64,000 nucleotides of DNA, taken from Halichondria panicea (Eukaryota; Porifera; Demospongiae; Suberitida; Halichondriidae). Of the stretch, positions 1 to 12,675 are shown piece after piece. The stretch is from the NCBI RefSeq assembly GCF_963675165.1, contig NC_087393.1, positions 3,601,502 through 3,665,501 on the forward strand, in the 5' to 3' direction. Numbering within the stretch: the first letter of the stretch is position 1; every line of letters begins with the position of its first letter. A model generated the notes under the pieces. It had not been told where the DNA came from. It did no database searches and saw nothing but the letters and a program-made list of their open reading frames with translations. A program made the translations under genes and the position numbers.

Positions 1-1
1 T

Positions 2-814
2 GGACTATCCTCTGTGCCGAACCATCAGAAATATGGATTTAAATACACCATTGCCAATGTTTCAAGCATGTTCTACACTCAGATAACTCCTGCTGGCTAC
101 ACATTTGCCATTTGGGGGGTCATCTACCTTTGTCAAATTGCTTGGATTGTGTATGGCTGGACCTTTATGTGCCGTAAATCTGCTGTGAATACAATTTCAC
201 CTTTCACATACATCGCCTACGCCGTGGCCAACCTCACAAATATCGCTTGGATCTATGTCTGGGACAACCTTTACATCAAAGTCGCTGCTGGGGTGTTGTT
301 CCTATCCGCTATTTCACTATACATCTCCCTCGGCAGTGCAGCCTACTACCTCTACACACAAACTTCTACTCTTAGCAAGAATGATCCAAAAGACCTCCAC
401 ACCACACGAATCCTCGTTCTCAACTCTCTTGCCATCTACATGACCTGGGTAACAATTGCTTCTCTCATCGGTCTCACAACTGTCCTCCAGTACTTCACAA
501 GCATTGGTGCTGTTGCTGCTGGGACCACATCCCTCTCCATACTTGCTGTGATTGTTCTGGTCTATTTCATTCTCGAGAACACTATTTTGGATCGATACCT
601 TCGCTATGTGGGTATTGTGTACCCTGTTCTTATCTGGGCCCTCACAGGGTCTGTAGTCGCTCATTGGGGAAAGGAAACGGATGGACAGAATCCTGTCATC
701 ACTGTCGTGCTGCTGGCTGTGTCTATTTTACTGTTCTTGGTGAGGATCGTCTTGTGGATTGTCTTCTCAAAGATTCGCCCACTGCAACAGACCGTGAAAT
801 CGGTTGTTGTATGA
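2..814 (+). CDS. TspO/MBR-like multi-pass membrane protein (5' truncated by window edge)
   Basis: The frame is open from base 2 and ends in TGA at 812-814, giving about 271 residues, so this is the last exon or exons of a gene that begins upstream; no native start is visible. Near the N-terminus it has ITPAGYTFAIWGVIY followed by more aromatic residues, which resembles the first transmembrane helix of the TspO/MBR (tryptophan-rich sensory protein) family. About six or seven further hydrophobic segments follow, with a short basic C-terminal tail (KIRPLQQTVKSVVV). TspO proteins are membrane proteins that bind porphyrins and cholesterol, usually with five helices and about 160 residues. This one is longer, like the uncharacterised TspO-related proteins of many invertebrates. 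The membrane nature is clear; the family is likely; the ligand is unknown. Confidence 0.68.
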   Translation, partial: GLSSVPNHQKYGFKYTIANVSSMFYTQITPAGYTFAIWGVIYLCQIAWIVYGWTFMCRKSAVNTISPFTYIAYAVANLTNIAWIYVWDNLYIKVAAGVLFLSAISLYISLGSAAYYLYTQTSTLSKNDPKDLHTTRILVLNSLAIYMTWVTIASLIGLTTVLQYFTSIGAVAAGTTSLSILAVIVLVYFILENTILDRYLRYVGIVYPVLIWALTGSVVAHWGKETDGQNPVITVVLLAVSILLFLVRIVLWIVFSKIRPLQQTVKSVVV

Positions 815-1556
815 ACTACACTAATAGACAGTATCTTAGCTGTGTTTGTTCATTAGTATACACATGCATGTGTTTTAAATGTTAGAACACTCGATCAATA
901 GCTATAATTATATGCAAATTAATTAAGGCGACACTGATCTAAGAAAATTATATATAACATAGCATCCCGGGAGTAAAAAAAGGGGTCACTAATTATTATT
1001 AGTGTTCATGCTCAATGTACCTTACTTTAAATTAGCATTTATTAGAACCTTATTAACACCTTACGTTATGTAATATTTACTACTACCTTAACCATGATTT
1101 GATGTTGATGTTGATATCATACTCTTCTCTAACAATCCTCATTGTTAGTGCTCCACTTCCTCCCTTTGTTGTTGTGCGAGCCTCTGGGGCCCCGCTCCAC
1201 GTATTTAAGGTTTTGTTTACCTTTTTTGCCTCACTTCACTTTAACTTAGTTTTACCCTGTATTGTCAGTTGATGTTTTGCTTCTCAATCTAAGAATTCGG
1301 TTAAGCTACACTGTGAAGTCAATTTGTCTATAATTAGTTGTTGTTGCCTATAGCTAGGAGCCTGTCTCTAGCTAATTTGTCTAGCCTGTCTAGAATCCCT
1401 CTACACCAAGATAAGAGCTCAACAATTAGTGAGTGTTCTATCCATGAATTTCGCTTAGTGTGAGACATGCAGAGGATCTATATTAGATAATCTACAATAA
1501 AATCATATCTACACTATAGCTAGCCTCGTCCCCAGGCTTAGAGGATTCTGTTATAC

Positions 1557-1763
1557 ACTTGTCAAACTAATGCTCCACCCCCCACCTACCAGGGATAGAT
1601 GGGGATTAAACCAATCTGTTATCACACCTTACTTTTGGGCATGTTAATCCCCTGGTAGCCCCTAGTATAACATGCAGGGGTTATGTGAGATTAGACCTGT
1701 ATCCGGAAACTCTAAAAGTCTAATCCCCACCTATCCCTGTAGGGGAGGGGGAGTTTGACAAGT
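1557..1763. mobile_element. MITE-like element with terminal inverted repeats, about 207 bp
   Basis: The ends are inverted copies of each other: ACTTGTCAAAC then a C-rich stretch and ACCAGGGATAGATGGGGATTA on the left; TAATCCCCACCTATCCCTGT, a G-rich stretch and GTTTGACAAGT on the right. There is no coding capacity. Non-autonomous DNA transposon by structure; superfamily unknown. Confidence 0.7.
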
Positions 1764-2407
1764 GCCGCATTTAATTAGCACGGCACCAATAATATAATTA
1801 ATTAGCACCCACATTACATCTAACACTCTGGTTAAGGTTGTACAAAAAGCACCCACTACTGGGTGGAAGGTGGGCTTTAGGTAACTTCAGCCATACTGTG
1901 CCAGTATCCAGATAGTGGCACAGCTCACCATCTGAACTGTGCAATATGGCACAGTGTTTCCAATCTCAGAGGTCAAATACAACAAAGCCTGATCTAGACT
2001 GTACGTAAATAAATTTGTTCAGTTCTAAAATGGTGCTAGATCGAATAACTTACAACCCTTTCCACCTATAAATAGTGGGTTTATAGTGGTGATATCGTAA
2101 TAAGTGCGGAAAGGCCTTATATTGAAAAAAGGGAAATTAGTTAGGTAGAGAAAAAGCCAACGATTTTCGGTGAAGGTCTCTTAGAAATGTTCCAACTCAA
2201 AGATCTACATGCAACTATCACAAATTTGTTACTAAGAAGTACGCCGCTTTTTCCGTTTTTGAGGCTACTAGTTTATGCATAGATTCAAGAGTTTTCAATC
2301 TACATGTATGGTTTTACATTAGAAGCTTTGTTTCCAGGGTCAGGGCATTTGTTGTGCTTTGTTAGGACCCCTTCATCATAGTTCAGAATCACGCCGCGGG
2401 ATCATCT

Positions 2408-2417
2408 GCGCATGCGC
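2408..2417. promoter_or_regulatory. NRF-1-type palindrome upstream of the gene at 2553
   Basis: A perfect GCGCATGCGC palindrome lies 136 bp before the start codon and upstream of the probable 5'UTR intron. This is the consensus of the NRF-1 activator in animals. Similar motifs occur in repeats elsewhere in the window, so function here is inferred only from position. Confidence 0.4.
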
Positions 2418-2552
2418 GTCCACTTTTAGACGCGTATCTAGTAGCTACACAGAGTCATTTTTCATTCTCAGAGAACCATTGAGACTGTAAGAAGAAGCTT
2501 CAACTTTTGAAACTATTGATCTATAGACTAATTAACTGCTACTTTAAACAGA

Positions 2553-3464
2553 ATGGGTCGTGGCAGCAAGCTGTTTCATCGCAACAAAGTCACTGTCATC
2601 GAGGAGATTCACGAGGTGGATTCTGTAGAGAAGAAAGAGAAAAAGAAGTCTCTCAAATCGATGATGAAGGGGGTCCTAACAAAGCACAACAAATGCACTG
2701 ATTCTGAAACAAAGCTCAAAGAAGAGCAGGAGGCCGATTACCGAGTGTACCTCTCTCAAAAGGAAAAGATTGCTGAGCTCCTGGTCAAAATGAAATGGAT
2801 GGAGAGAAAACAAGAAGGAAAGGAGAAGAGAATCGAAGACATGGAGGACAGGCACCTCACTTTTGATGAAAAGATGCAGCTCAAGGCTCTCAAGAACAGC
2901 TCGAAGAGGTTGGAGGACAAAATATTTGTCGTGAACACTGAGCTCCGACGACGACGAATCACCGTCAACCTGCTTGGGATCGATGTCAGCAAAAAGAAGG
3001 CATCTTTAAACGAGACACCTGCACCAGAGTTCTTAGCACCAAGGTGCTGGGAGGAAAACAGATATTCCACAGACCGATACACCGTACACTTGGATCCAAA
3101 GCAAGCAGCGAGCGCCAAACAATACATGGATATGTCTGTTACTCAGAAGGACAGAGTGTATGAGCTCAAAGAAAAGTTGGTGTGGATGGAAAGCAAACGT
3201 AAATGGAAGCAAGACAGAATTTTGGCCACGAAAAGAATGGAAGAGAGCCTGAATTTTGATCAGAAAATTCAGCTTAAAGGACTCAAAAGCAGCTTGAAGA
3301 GGCTTGAGAATGCGATTACTATAGTTAAACAGCAAGTGTCACGGCGACTAGACACAGTCAGCAAAGCTGAAGAATTCCACAAGAAACTAGTGGCACTATA
3401 TGTACCTAACCACTCAGTGGAAGGGAGCTCAACTCTACTAGATATTGAAGAACTTGAAAATTGA
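2553..3464 (+). CDS. Unknown 303-residue helical protein with an internal ~74-residue duplication
   Basis: Single coding exon with start at 2553 right after a likely 5'UTR splice acceptor (AG at 2550-2551), TGA at 3462-3464. I do not recognise the family. The protein is very rich in Lys, Glu and Arg and is predicted mostly helical or coiled coil. Residues about 68-141 and 197-270 are two copies of one unit: both contain WMERK/WMESK and then LTFDEKMQLKALK versus LNFDQKIQLKGLK, followed by SSKRLE/SLKRLE. The linker between them (about 150-195) is Pro-rich and less charged. There is no signal peptide, membrane segment or zinc motif. The basic N-terminus (MGRGSKLFHRNK) could help binding to nucleic acid or membrane, but that is a guess. 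The clear codon structure and internal repeat make a real gene likely. Confidence 0.7.
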   Translation: MGRGSKLFHRNKVTVIEEIHEVDSVEKKEKKKSLKSMMKGVLTKHNKCTDSETKLKEEQEADYRVYLSQKEKIAELLVKMKWMERKQEGKEKRIEDMEDRHLTFDEKMQLKALKNSSKRLEDKIFVVNTELRRRRITVNLLGIDVSKKKASLNETPAPEFLAPRCWEENRYSTDRYTVHLDPKQAASAKQYMDMSVTQKDRVYELKEKLVWMESKRKWKQDRILATKRMEESLNFDQKIQLKGLKSSLKRLENAITIVKQQVSRRLDTVSKAEEFHKKLVALYVPNHSVEGSSTLLDIEELEN

Positions 3465-3874
3465 ACGTGAAAATTGATACCTTTTATAATTATAGTTGTT
3501 TTCTGCACAAAATGTATGTTGTCTTTTCAATTTGAATTTAGGCATAATTATGTTCACTCCAAAAATTAGGGTGCACTGCCATGCATGACAGTTATAACAG
3601 ATACTTGATTATAATAACTCATTTTTCAATGTAGTATCACAAAATATTTTAATCATGATGGGTGAAGTACGTCTATAATGGGTAAAAAAAAGAAGCAGCT
3701 ATAGAGAGCGATTTTTGATCAAAAATTCAGCTTAACTACATCAAGAGCTATAGATATACCACCGAGTATAATTTTAAGCGCTCTTAATTGACGTCATGGT
3801 CAGTGCATGTATTTGTTACCCAGTGAGTGGGTAGATCAAAGCAATCCAGTGCTCTGTATTATGCATGCGGCATG

Positions 3875-3920
3875 TTGCATCACTACCATAGCAACTATGG
3901 TTGCTATGGTAGTGATGCAA
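3875..3920. repeat. Perfect palindrome, 20-bp arms and 6-nt loop
   Basis: TTGCATCACTACCATAGCAA at 3875-3894 is followed by CTATGG and then by its exact reverse complement at 3901-3920. It is not next to a gene end, so a terminator-like role is not supported; probably a foldback element remnant. Confidence 0.85.
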
Positions 3921-4144
3921 TCATTGAGTCTTGACATACTGTACTACTCGCTGAAGAAGATAGAGACATCATCGTAGATCGACCAGGTGCGATTAATATA
4001 AGCTCACGCATAGAACAATATTTAGCGGCATGTCCCTGTTTCTGCATGGTTTCTATTCTATTAGTGGGAAGCAGGATGTGTCGCACATTATCCATCTCTG
4101 ATGTTATAACTGTCACATCCTTTGTTTTTGGTTTTTGGTGTTGT

Positions 4145-4665
4145 CCGTTGTCCGTAGATAGATTTGGGCAGGAAATGCTGCATCCACAGTGTGGGTTTTA
4201 ATGCAGGTCCTGTCAAACAAAAACAAAAAAAATCAAAAAAAGTATAGAGTTTTAGTTATTAGTTTAGTTGCAGTCAGACATTGAAGTGAACGCTGGTACT
4301 GTCTCTTGAGCTCTTGAGGAAGTGAGTTGTACTTTATTGCTCGAAACTTTTCCTGAGTGCCTAGTGGATAGTCTTGGGAGGTGGAAGTTATCCTGTCCAC
4401 GAGTTGACACTTGTGCTTGTCTATGTTTAGAAGTCTTGGTGAAAAGTTCTTGCATGTACTTAGGTGCATCTTTAATTATGCTGCGGTGGACTAGCTTGTA
4501 CCAGCATTAGCTCTTCTCTACGCTGTTCAAGAGTAGTCCACCCTAGCTGGCTACGCAACGATGAACTTGGAGTCCTGAAGTATGCAACGATGTTCGCATA
4601 GAACCGAACCTGCAGCCAATTACTGAAGAAACACTCCAGAATGCTACAGCTAATACTCAAGAAAG
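4145..4665 (-). mobile_element. Degenerate LINE (non-LTR retrotransposon) 3' fragment
   Basis: On the minus strand the broken frames read LRSQLGWTTLEQRREELML, matching LRDQLGWTTLQERRQRFML in the better preserved element at 41035-41781. Further downstream on the same strand, similar nucleotide sequence (GGACCTGCAT...GTGGATGCAGCATT) and an A/T-rich tail match the 3' end of that element. The frames are interrupted, so this is a dead copy. Confidence 0.65.
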
Positions 4666-5047
4666 AGCTCGTCTTGACATCTCAGCAAACGGGGTATGGG
4701 GAGGCAGACTTGAAAAGACCTATTTGATGTAAGAGTGTTCAATCCCCATGCCCCATCAAACAAAGGCTCACTAATAGCTTGCTATGAGAAACACAAAAGA
4801 GAAAAGAAAATATCCTAAGAACAGAGAGTACGAGAAATAGAACATGCATCATTCACACCTTTGGTAATGTCTACCACTGGAGGGCTAGGGATGGGCAGAG
4901 GCCACAACCTTAGAAGGGGGTGTCTTTTAGAAGAAGTAGTCCGAGGTACGTGCATGCACTCTGAACTTTGTAGATCTACCATGCCAACCCCTCCCACCTA
5001 GATTGTTTATTTGTGATCTTGTTTCGATCCTCCTCTGGTTTCGATCC

Positions 5048-8000
5048 ATGGCTAGCCTGTTAAGAGCTAGAGCTGGTAGAGTGGGGTTACTCTCTAGTTG
5101 GAAACCGTGAGTATACACACAGTGACACTACTATAAAATCACACACAGTCATTGCATTGGTTTCTATAAATTGCCATGCCTTTGTACTTGTAGAGATACC
5201 TAGCTGCTACTTTGTAACTTCTTGTCACAGCTCTTCCTCTTCTCTGGTCCGTTGCTTCTCTGTGACTCCGCCCACTCGAACTAATGGTGGTCCAAGAGAG
5301 GAGGCCATCTTCACGAAGGAGCATCGGGAGATTAGGGATGCTCTGCGTAAGCTCATCGACAAGGAGATCAACCCATACGTGGACGAGTGGGAGGCAGCTA
5401 AGGCGTTCCCTGCCCATGAGGTGAGATAAGTAATCGTATTGCCAAATGTAATGTATCTCGACTAATTAGGCTTATCTTGTTTGTCCCAGTGGGGTCTTAG
5501 ATGATTGATTAGATCATAATGATCTATGTAGATAGAGTAGAGAGGGATTGGAAACAGAAGTACCCTCGAAGTACCATCCGTGTATCCCGCGGTTTTAATC
5601 GAGGCTTACTTTTTAACACGAGGGCTAAACATGAATAATTAATGAGATTTGTTTTGCTCTCTGTATTAAAGTAGTCCACGAGCAGTTCTGCTGCTAAACA
5701 TCGACTTTCATCTCATACTTAGGCCATTTGGGACACAGGACACTATTCACATGTAGTTACACAGCCTTAGCTATATCATAGGTACTATAGGAACACAAGT
5801 ATGAAAAAGCGCTCTGTGTATCTCTAGCTACTTCACGACAATCAGGATTATAGATACCTACTATCAGTGATTCAGTAATGGGGGTAGCTATGTGAGATGT
5901 ATGCATTGGACACAATAAGTTTCCTGGGCTTTTGCGGGAGTTATGAAGAGATACACGGATGGTCTTCATTGTAAAACATCACGTGAATCACTTCTGTTTC
6001 CAATCCCTCTCTACTCTATCTATGATTAGATACAGGAAAAGAGGGATTGGAAATGGAGTGGTGCACGTGATGCTTTTACATTGCATCTATAGTGAAGCCT
6101 CAAAAACTATCCGCTTTTCGCCCTTGAAACGATTCTTTTTGCCGGGGTAACTCGCTCAAACTAAGTTTCCTCGAGACATAATCTCTTTCAGACACGCCTA
6201 TTCTGTGAGCCTCACGTAGTACTTTCTAATAACTGACCACACCCAGTAAAAAGGGACATTCCATACATTGTGTATAAGTTTCCAAGTGCTGATTTAGGTC
6301 TTATATTTTTGCTATAACGTGTAAGCGTACTGGTTATAACTACTACAATAGGTATAGACCTTTAAATAATAAGTGAGTTGCACAGAATAAGCATATTTTG
6401 CGTGTGGTTATTATGGAACTGTGTGTTGAAATAGGCCATCAGCTTAGCTAGCCAGGCCACGTCCATGTACAACTTTGGCTTGTTACACAGCCTCAAATGA
6501 ATGAATAAATATACAGACAAAGAGGCCTTCTACTCAAGAGGAGGCCTGTGAAGCAGGCTAACACTGTACATGTACTGTATTTACTTGATTAAACGCCCGG
6601 GCGTTTATTTCAGATCGAAGTCTTTAGAGGGGGCGTTTAAACGAGGAGGGCGTTTAATCCAGGATAGGGCGTTTATTGTTATGTCTCCTCCAAAACTCTT
6701 GCACAGCAGCAGTTATTGTGCTCTTCTTGGGCTGCTGTCTCAGCTTAAATTTAAGTCATAGGAGTGCCCTCTGTGTCGGTATCTTTCTCTCTGCCATCGA
6801 TGCATCATAAAAAGTATTATTATTCTATGCTGCCATACTTGCAACTGGGTTCCATGTGCTATTTCAGCTCCGCCCACAGTGACACGCCCCATATATGGCC
6901 GATTATTTAAGATGGGCGTTTATTGACAAAGACAGAGCTTTTACCCTGGGCATTTAAACGAGATGGGCGTTTATTCAAGGAGGGCGTTTAATCAAGTAAA
7001 TACGGTACTTATTTACTATGGCCTCTCGTATCTCTCATAATATTTGAAGTCATACACGGAGCTAGTTAGCTACAGACAGAGGTTTAGCTACAGACAGGGT
7101 TTAGTCTACTGTAGATTGGTTGCTTCTTTCTGACAGAGTCTACGTGTAGACTTAGTGTTAGATGGGCGTGGCCCGTCCATCTAGGTTAGTGTCAGCTTTC
7201 ACTCTGTTCAGATTGTTAACATAGCAGGCTAAGGGTATAACTGTCAACATGCTATTAGATGGGACTAGAACCTTCAAACTTCTATCTACTTCCTTCAATC
7301 CACTTCCGTTTGTTGTGACGTCATTGTTTACTTACCATTTACCTTGTTATCCATAGCCGCCAGATATCGACGGATGGTTAGCGCATGCACCAACGGTTGA
7401 TACCAGCTAGGCCCTCTTCCTTCGAAGTAAAGTAGGTGTGGGGACGGGGCTGGTACTGTGTACTCTCCGAATAGCAGACGTATTGGTACCAAACCCTAAT
7501 TCGGAGATTGTCGTTTATTGGGAATTTTTCCTTAAACTTTTGGAGCCGATCTCCTAGTATCTTTATAGGGCATGTGTGTGGGGGGGGGGGGAGAGGGGAT
7601 ACACAAATTCAAATAGGTCTTTTGACTCTGTTAGGCATTACAATAGAGAAAAGTCAGGCCGGGAACGAGGCTATAGCTTACACAGCTATCATGTTCAAAG
7701 TAGTGTATTGCACTTACTAGGAGAATGTACAACATTGTGGGGGTGAGCATGCGCGAATTGTGTATCTGGGTTATAGATCTATGATTCCAACTCATTATGC
7801 CAAAAGAACTGGGCGCACAGCCTAATAGGATAACCTTGATTTGGTGAACCCAAGTACAAGCAGAACAATAAATTATTGATGAAAAACCTATTTCTAGCAA
7901 GTCAGCTGCTAAAAGTGTGCCTGTGACCTTCTGAGTTCCCATCTGAGCTGCTCTGATCTGATGCAGGCATCTCTGCATGTATCCCGTCTGAGCTGATGTA

Positions 8001-11000
8001 TAATAAAACGTACGGCTCCTGGATCCAGTATGCAAGCAGTGAACAATTGTTGATGAAAAACAACCGTCTATGCTGCTGTGAGCTGTTGCAGGTGGCCTGT
8101 GTGACCTCACGAGTGTCCATCTGAGCTGCTCCGACCTGCTTCAAGCGTGCCTATGTCCCAATCTCCTCAAGAGCTCTTTGCATTGCCTGGTTATTGTGCG
8201 TATGCGCAATAATCACGTAAAAGTTGGTAAAGATCATGGGTGTCAAAACCAAATTATCGTGCCGGTCCATGACATACATACAGACAAACAGAATTGCAAC
8301 GTTGAAGACTAGGGTAGGGACTTGCTTCGCTCGCCTCAATGAGCATAAAAACATGAGCAATCTGTTTTATAGTCATTTGAGAAAGGCTATCAGCATTGGT
8401 TTTAGCTACATTCGTTTTAGCCATGCAAATTGGATGACTCCTCAGCAGTTGCAGTCATGAAAAGTAGTTGGATAAGATTAGCCTTGAATCCAGGCTGCTT
8501 GAAGCGGCCTGGTTCGAGTCTAAGTCTCCATAACATCATACCCGGAAGTGACCCGCCCACTATCCGTTAGCCATTAAATATTTCATGTAGAATTTGATGA
8601 ATTTGATGTATGGGACAAGCGACCATGACAGTAGTCCGGAAATGGGAGATCCGTATTCAGGCCGGGTGTGTATAGTTTGTTTACTATGTCGATCCGTACC
8701 TTGAGCTGTGTCTTTAATAGAGAGTTGGCTACATGTAGGATGACTGTATACGTACTAGAAGGTAGTGTGCAGTTTTCTGACTGTCTTAGCTTCTCTTCTT
8801 CTCAGTATTGGAGGAATCATTTAACTGTACAATGTACTACTCTTTCAGGTGCTCAAGAAGCTAGGTGACGGTGGTTTCCTTGGTCCCACAAGAGATCCTA
8901 AGTATGGTGGCCTAGGACTGGACTACAGCTACTCAATGGCCATTGCTGAGGAGTTGGGTCACATACGCTGTGGAGGGGTCCCCATGGCGATAGGAGTGCA
9001 CACAGGTAGGTAGAGAATTGTTTATCAAAGTAGTAATACCTTCCAGACGACACTTAATTGTGATACGTACTTTAGCTGAGGTACATACAGCAGGAAGTCC
9101 ATTAATCCCTAGCTAAGGTTGCCCCTGCAATCAGTTTCAAACCCTAGCTAAGGTATATGTTTTCGTTTACACACGCACCTTGGTATAGACTCCTGACTAA
9201 TTGATAAAAGATTACTCGGCTTTTTTATTATGAGGCTAATATAGTGTTTTCATGCAAATGTGTCGTTTCTGCTGCTTAGAATCTAAGTTATATTTATTGT
9301 CCACTACATCGGCAGTAAATCTACGAGGGTGAAGCCCCGAGACCAAGGATGATTTGCATTGCCATAAATTTGAATGTAGTGGACAACAAGTAGTTATATA
9401 CCCACTGGAATGAATGCTACCTAATCTACCTCACCTTGGATACTAGCTAACAGTCTCAAAAACTATTGAAAACAAACGACAAGCTTGCATATAGCTTGTA
9501 ACCAGTGCTAAGCTTATAGCTCTACGTACTAACTGACCATGTCCAAGCAGTGAGCCTCATCGTTTTTAGCGACCCCACCCATCTGTTCTGCTCTTGCCAA
9601 CAAGTGTCAACATCTTCTTTTTGGCTGTGTAGATCTAGTTTAAAATCAGTACACCCTCAAGGCAAGGAAGAGGTAATTAACCCCCCCCCTCCTGTTGCTA
9701 TGATACAGACCCCACATGGGGTATATGGCCACTATAAATCTTCTGAGACCTATATACCTTTGGTGTACGTGGTGATATTTTAGTTACTATGTGTGCATGT
9801 AATAAATTATTATGCTGATCAACTACCTTTATATAATACCTTGCCCCACCCAACACGCACACACACACACAGACATGGCGGTTCCAGCTCTGGCCAGGTT
9901 TGGCACTGACGAGCTTAAAAGAGAGTTTCTTGCTCCCTCTATTTCCGGAGACATCCTCGCCTGTTTGGGTGTGAGTGAGGTAGGCGGAGGCTCCGATGTG
10001 GCCAACATCAAGACCACAGCTGTACCCAAGAAAGGTGAGGGAGGGAATTGAATATGTGCGCGCGTGTGTGTGTGATTTTGAAATCACACTGTAGATATAC
10101 ATAGTAACCATTCTCATACGTAACTACATTCAATGCCTACCCCCACAATGTGTGTGTGTGATTCATCGTATAGCGGGTATATTTCGAGGGTATAAATATT
10201 CGCGGATTAAGCCTGTACCGCGAAAATTTATGAATAGTAGGCGTGTTAATATTATTGACCACACCTATCGACAATAAAAAAGGAATCAAGAGACAAGGAC
10301 GCCGGTATAGCCAGCTAACTTGCTCTACGTCTGTAGCGTTATGCACAGCTAGGATTGTGAGAGAATAAGTAGCTACAGTAAACTACTCTTTTAAGTTCAA
10401 CATGTGTTTAAGATGCAAGATCATAATACTCCGCATGCTCAATAAATATAGGAGCTGCACTATCATATAACATAATACATAGTAATACATAGTATAGTTT
10501 CATTGTCATTGTCCAGAACACAACACTACAATGTCTACTGTATCCCCTGACCATGGCAAATGTTCTGCTACAGGTGGAGGACATAGTACCTCACCGATTC
10601 TATTATTTTATACAGGCTAGGCCTGAATTTGAGGCTAACGGTGTGGAGGTACAGCTGCATGTTGATGTGCGCATGCACCAAAAGGCTGGAACTCACACCA
10701 CGAAAATAAAATCCGCGAAATCCTTTGTAGAGGTCCATCCGCGAAAATTTATACCCTCAAGATATACCCGCTATACGGTAGTTCCTTAGTTAACATTAAT
10801 TCTCATACATAACTACATTCAATGCCTCCCCCACATACCTCAGACAGTGATGACCTAGTTATCAATGGCAGTAAGATGTGGATCACGAGTGGAACCCAGG
10901 CTGACTGGATCTGTCTCCTTGCCAACACCAACGATGGCCCTTCACACAAAAACAAATCCCTTATCTGTGTTCCCATGGATACCAAGGGTGTCTCGGTAGC

Positions 11001-12636
11001 CAAGAAAATTGACAAGATTGGCAACTTTTCTTCGGATACGGCACAGCTGTTCTTTGAGGACGTGGTGGTGCCCCGTAAGAATTTGATAGGCGAGGAGGGT
11101 AAAGGGTTCACTTACCAGATGGTGCAGTTTCAGGAGGAGAGGATGTGGGCCATTGCTGCATGTGAGTGAGGGTGTGTGCAGGGTTTCCTTAGATGTTCAG
11201 TTTTCTTCTTACTTTGCAAGCAACTGCATATCGATTAACAATTCAACCAACAGAATTCATCGAGGTGACATGAAAATACCCAGTAGGGGGAACATGTTCA
11301 CATTTTTTATGCCTTTATTGTGGAGTGTTTTTATTTACATTTTTTATGCCTCTATTCGTCTCCCATGCTTCACTGCAGCCCTGGTGCCGTTTGAGCGATG
11401 TATAGAGCAGACCGCGGAGTACTGTCGTGAGAGGAAGGCATTTAGTCGGCCCCTACTTGACAACCAGGTCATCCATTACCGACTGGCAGAGCTACAAACA
11501 GAGGTGGAGCTGTTGCGTTCCCTACTCTATAGAGCCATTGGTAAGTACAATTTTATCTACGGTACAATGTAGGCCTCGTGTACACACTTATACATGTGAG
11601 TACGCGTATCTGTTATCTACCACCTAATCTGAGGATAATTGCCATTGTACGTACACAGGTACATGTATGCTGGCTAAAGTGACAATTTTATATACCGTAT
11701 AGCGGGTACTTTTCGGGGGGCAAAACATTGGTGGTTGAGCAATATTTAGTCACTTCGTAGCCTCCTTCACTGGCCTCCCCTAAAGAGAAGGCCTGCTGCT
11801 GACTGCTTGCGCATGCGCAAAGTTATTTTATTTATCAGAGAAAATATCTTGACGAAGTATTAAAAGTCATACACAGAGCTATATAGCTAGCTAGAGACAA
11901 AGCTGTAGGTTTGTTACAGCTATTTTCTTTCTGATAGAGTCAGTAGCAGTAGTATAGTCGAAGTTAGTGTTAAATGGGCGTGGCCTGTCCATATAGGCTC
12001 TTGTCAGCTTTCACCCCGTTCAGACAATTTTCATCCACACTGTTGCAGACTGTGAGTCTTTTGTTAACATAGCAGGCTAAGGGTATAGCTGTCAGAATAC
12101 ATCAGATGGGCTAGAAACCTTCAATTCAAACTTTCTATTTACTTCTGTTCGTTGTGACATCATCGTTTTACTGAGCATATACGATGTTATCCAAAGCCCC
12201 CAGATGGGTGGATTAGCGCATGCGCAAGCAGTGGATATACCAGGCCCACTTCCCTGATGAAGTGCCGCCTGGGAACGAGGCTATAGTCACTTCGTGGTTA
12301 TAAAATCAACTGTTGCCTGAAAGGATTTTCAAGATTTAATCATTTATTTGTCACTCTACCCATGCTGTCATAATTATCTGAACACGTGGTTGCTGCTTCC
12401 ACTGCAGGTAAAGGTAGGCAAGGTCGCTTCATTCGTGGGTAAAATATTCGTGGTCAGAGCTTCAACCACGAAAAACCACGAATATTTTGCCCCAAGAAAA
12501 TTACCAGCTGTAATGTACATCTAATGTTTCTCCTCGCAACATCAATTCGCAATTCCCTCTCACTATAACACCTTTATGCACACATTCTGCGTTGAGGGTA
12601 CGTACATGTACTTACACACATCATTCACGTACTCCT

Positions 12637-12675
<39 letters not shown>

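Larger units (their letters stand above)
815..2552. other. Intergenic region, AT-rich, with one MITE
   Basis: No credible coding exon is seen. It holds the 3' flank of the TspO-like gene, an inverted-repeat element (1557-1763) and the probable promoter of the next gene. A palindromic GCGCATGCGC (NRF-1-type site) lies at 2408-2417. A probable 5'UTR intron runs from GTAAGA at 2487 to AG at 2551, just before the start codon at 2553. Confidence 0.6.
3465..5047. other. Intergenic region with a perfect hairpin and a decayed LINE fragment
   Basis: No intact gene. It contains the 20-bp-stem palindrome at 3875-3920 and a degenerate non-LTR retrotransposon 3' fragment on the minus strand (about 4145-4665). 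The remainder up to the acyl-CoA dehydrogenase start at 5048 shows nothing recognisable. Confidence 0.6.

Noticed and set aside
7631-8110. 159-codon minus-strand frame
   Set aside because: Low-complexity His/Ser/Cys-rich translation across internally repeated sequence in the acyl-CoA dehydrogenase intron; no domain and no splice context.
8505-8525. GGTTCGAGTCT, like a tRNA T-arm/B box
   Set aside because: No acceptor stem, D-arm or anticodon arm could be built around it.
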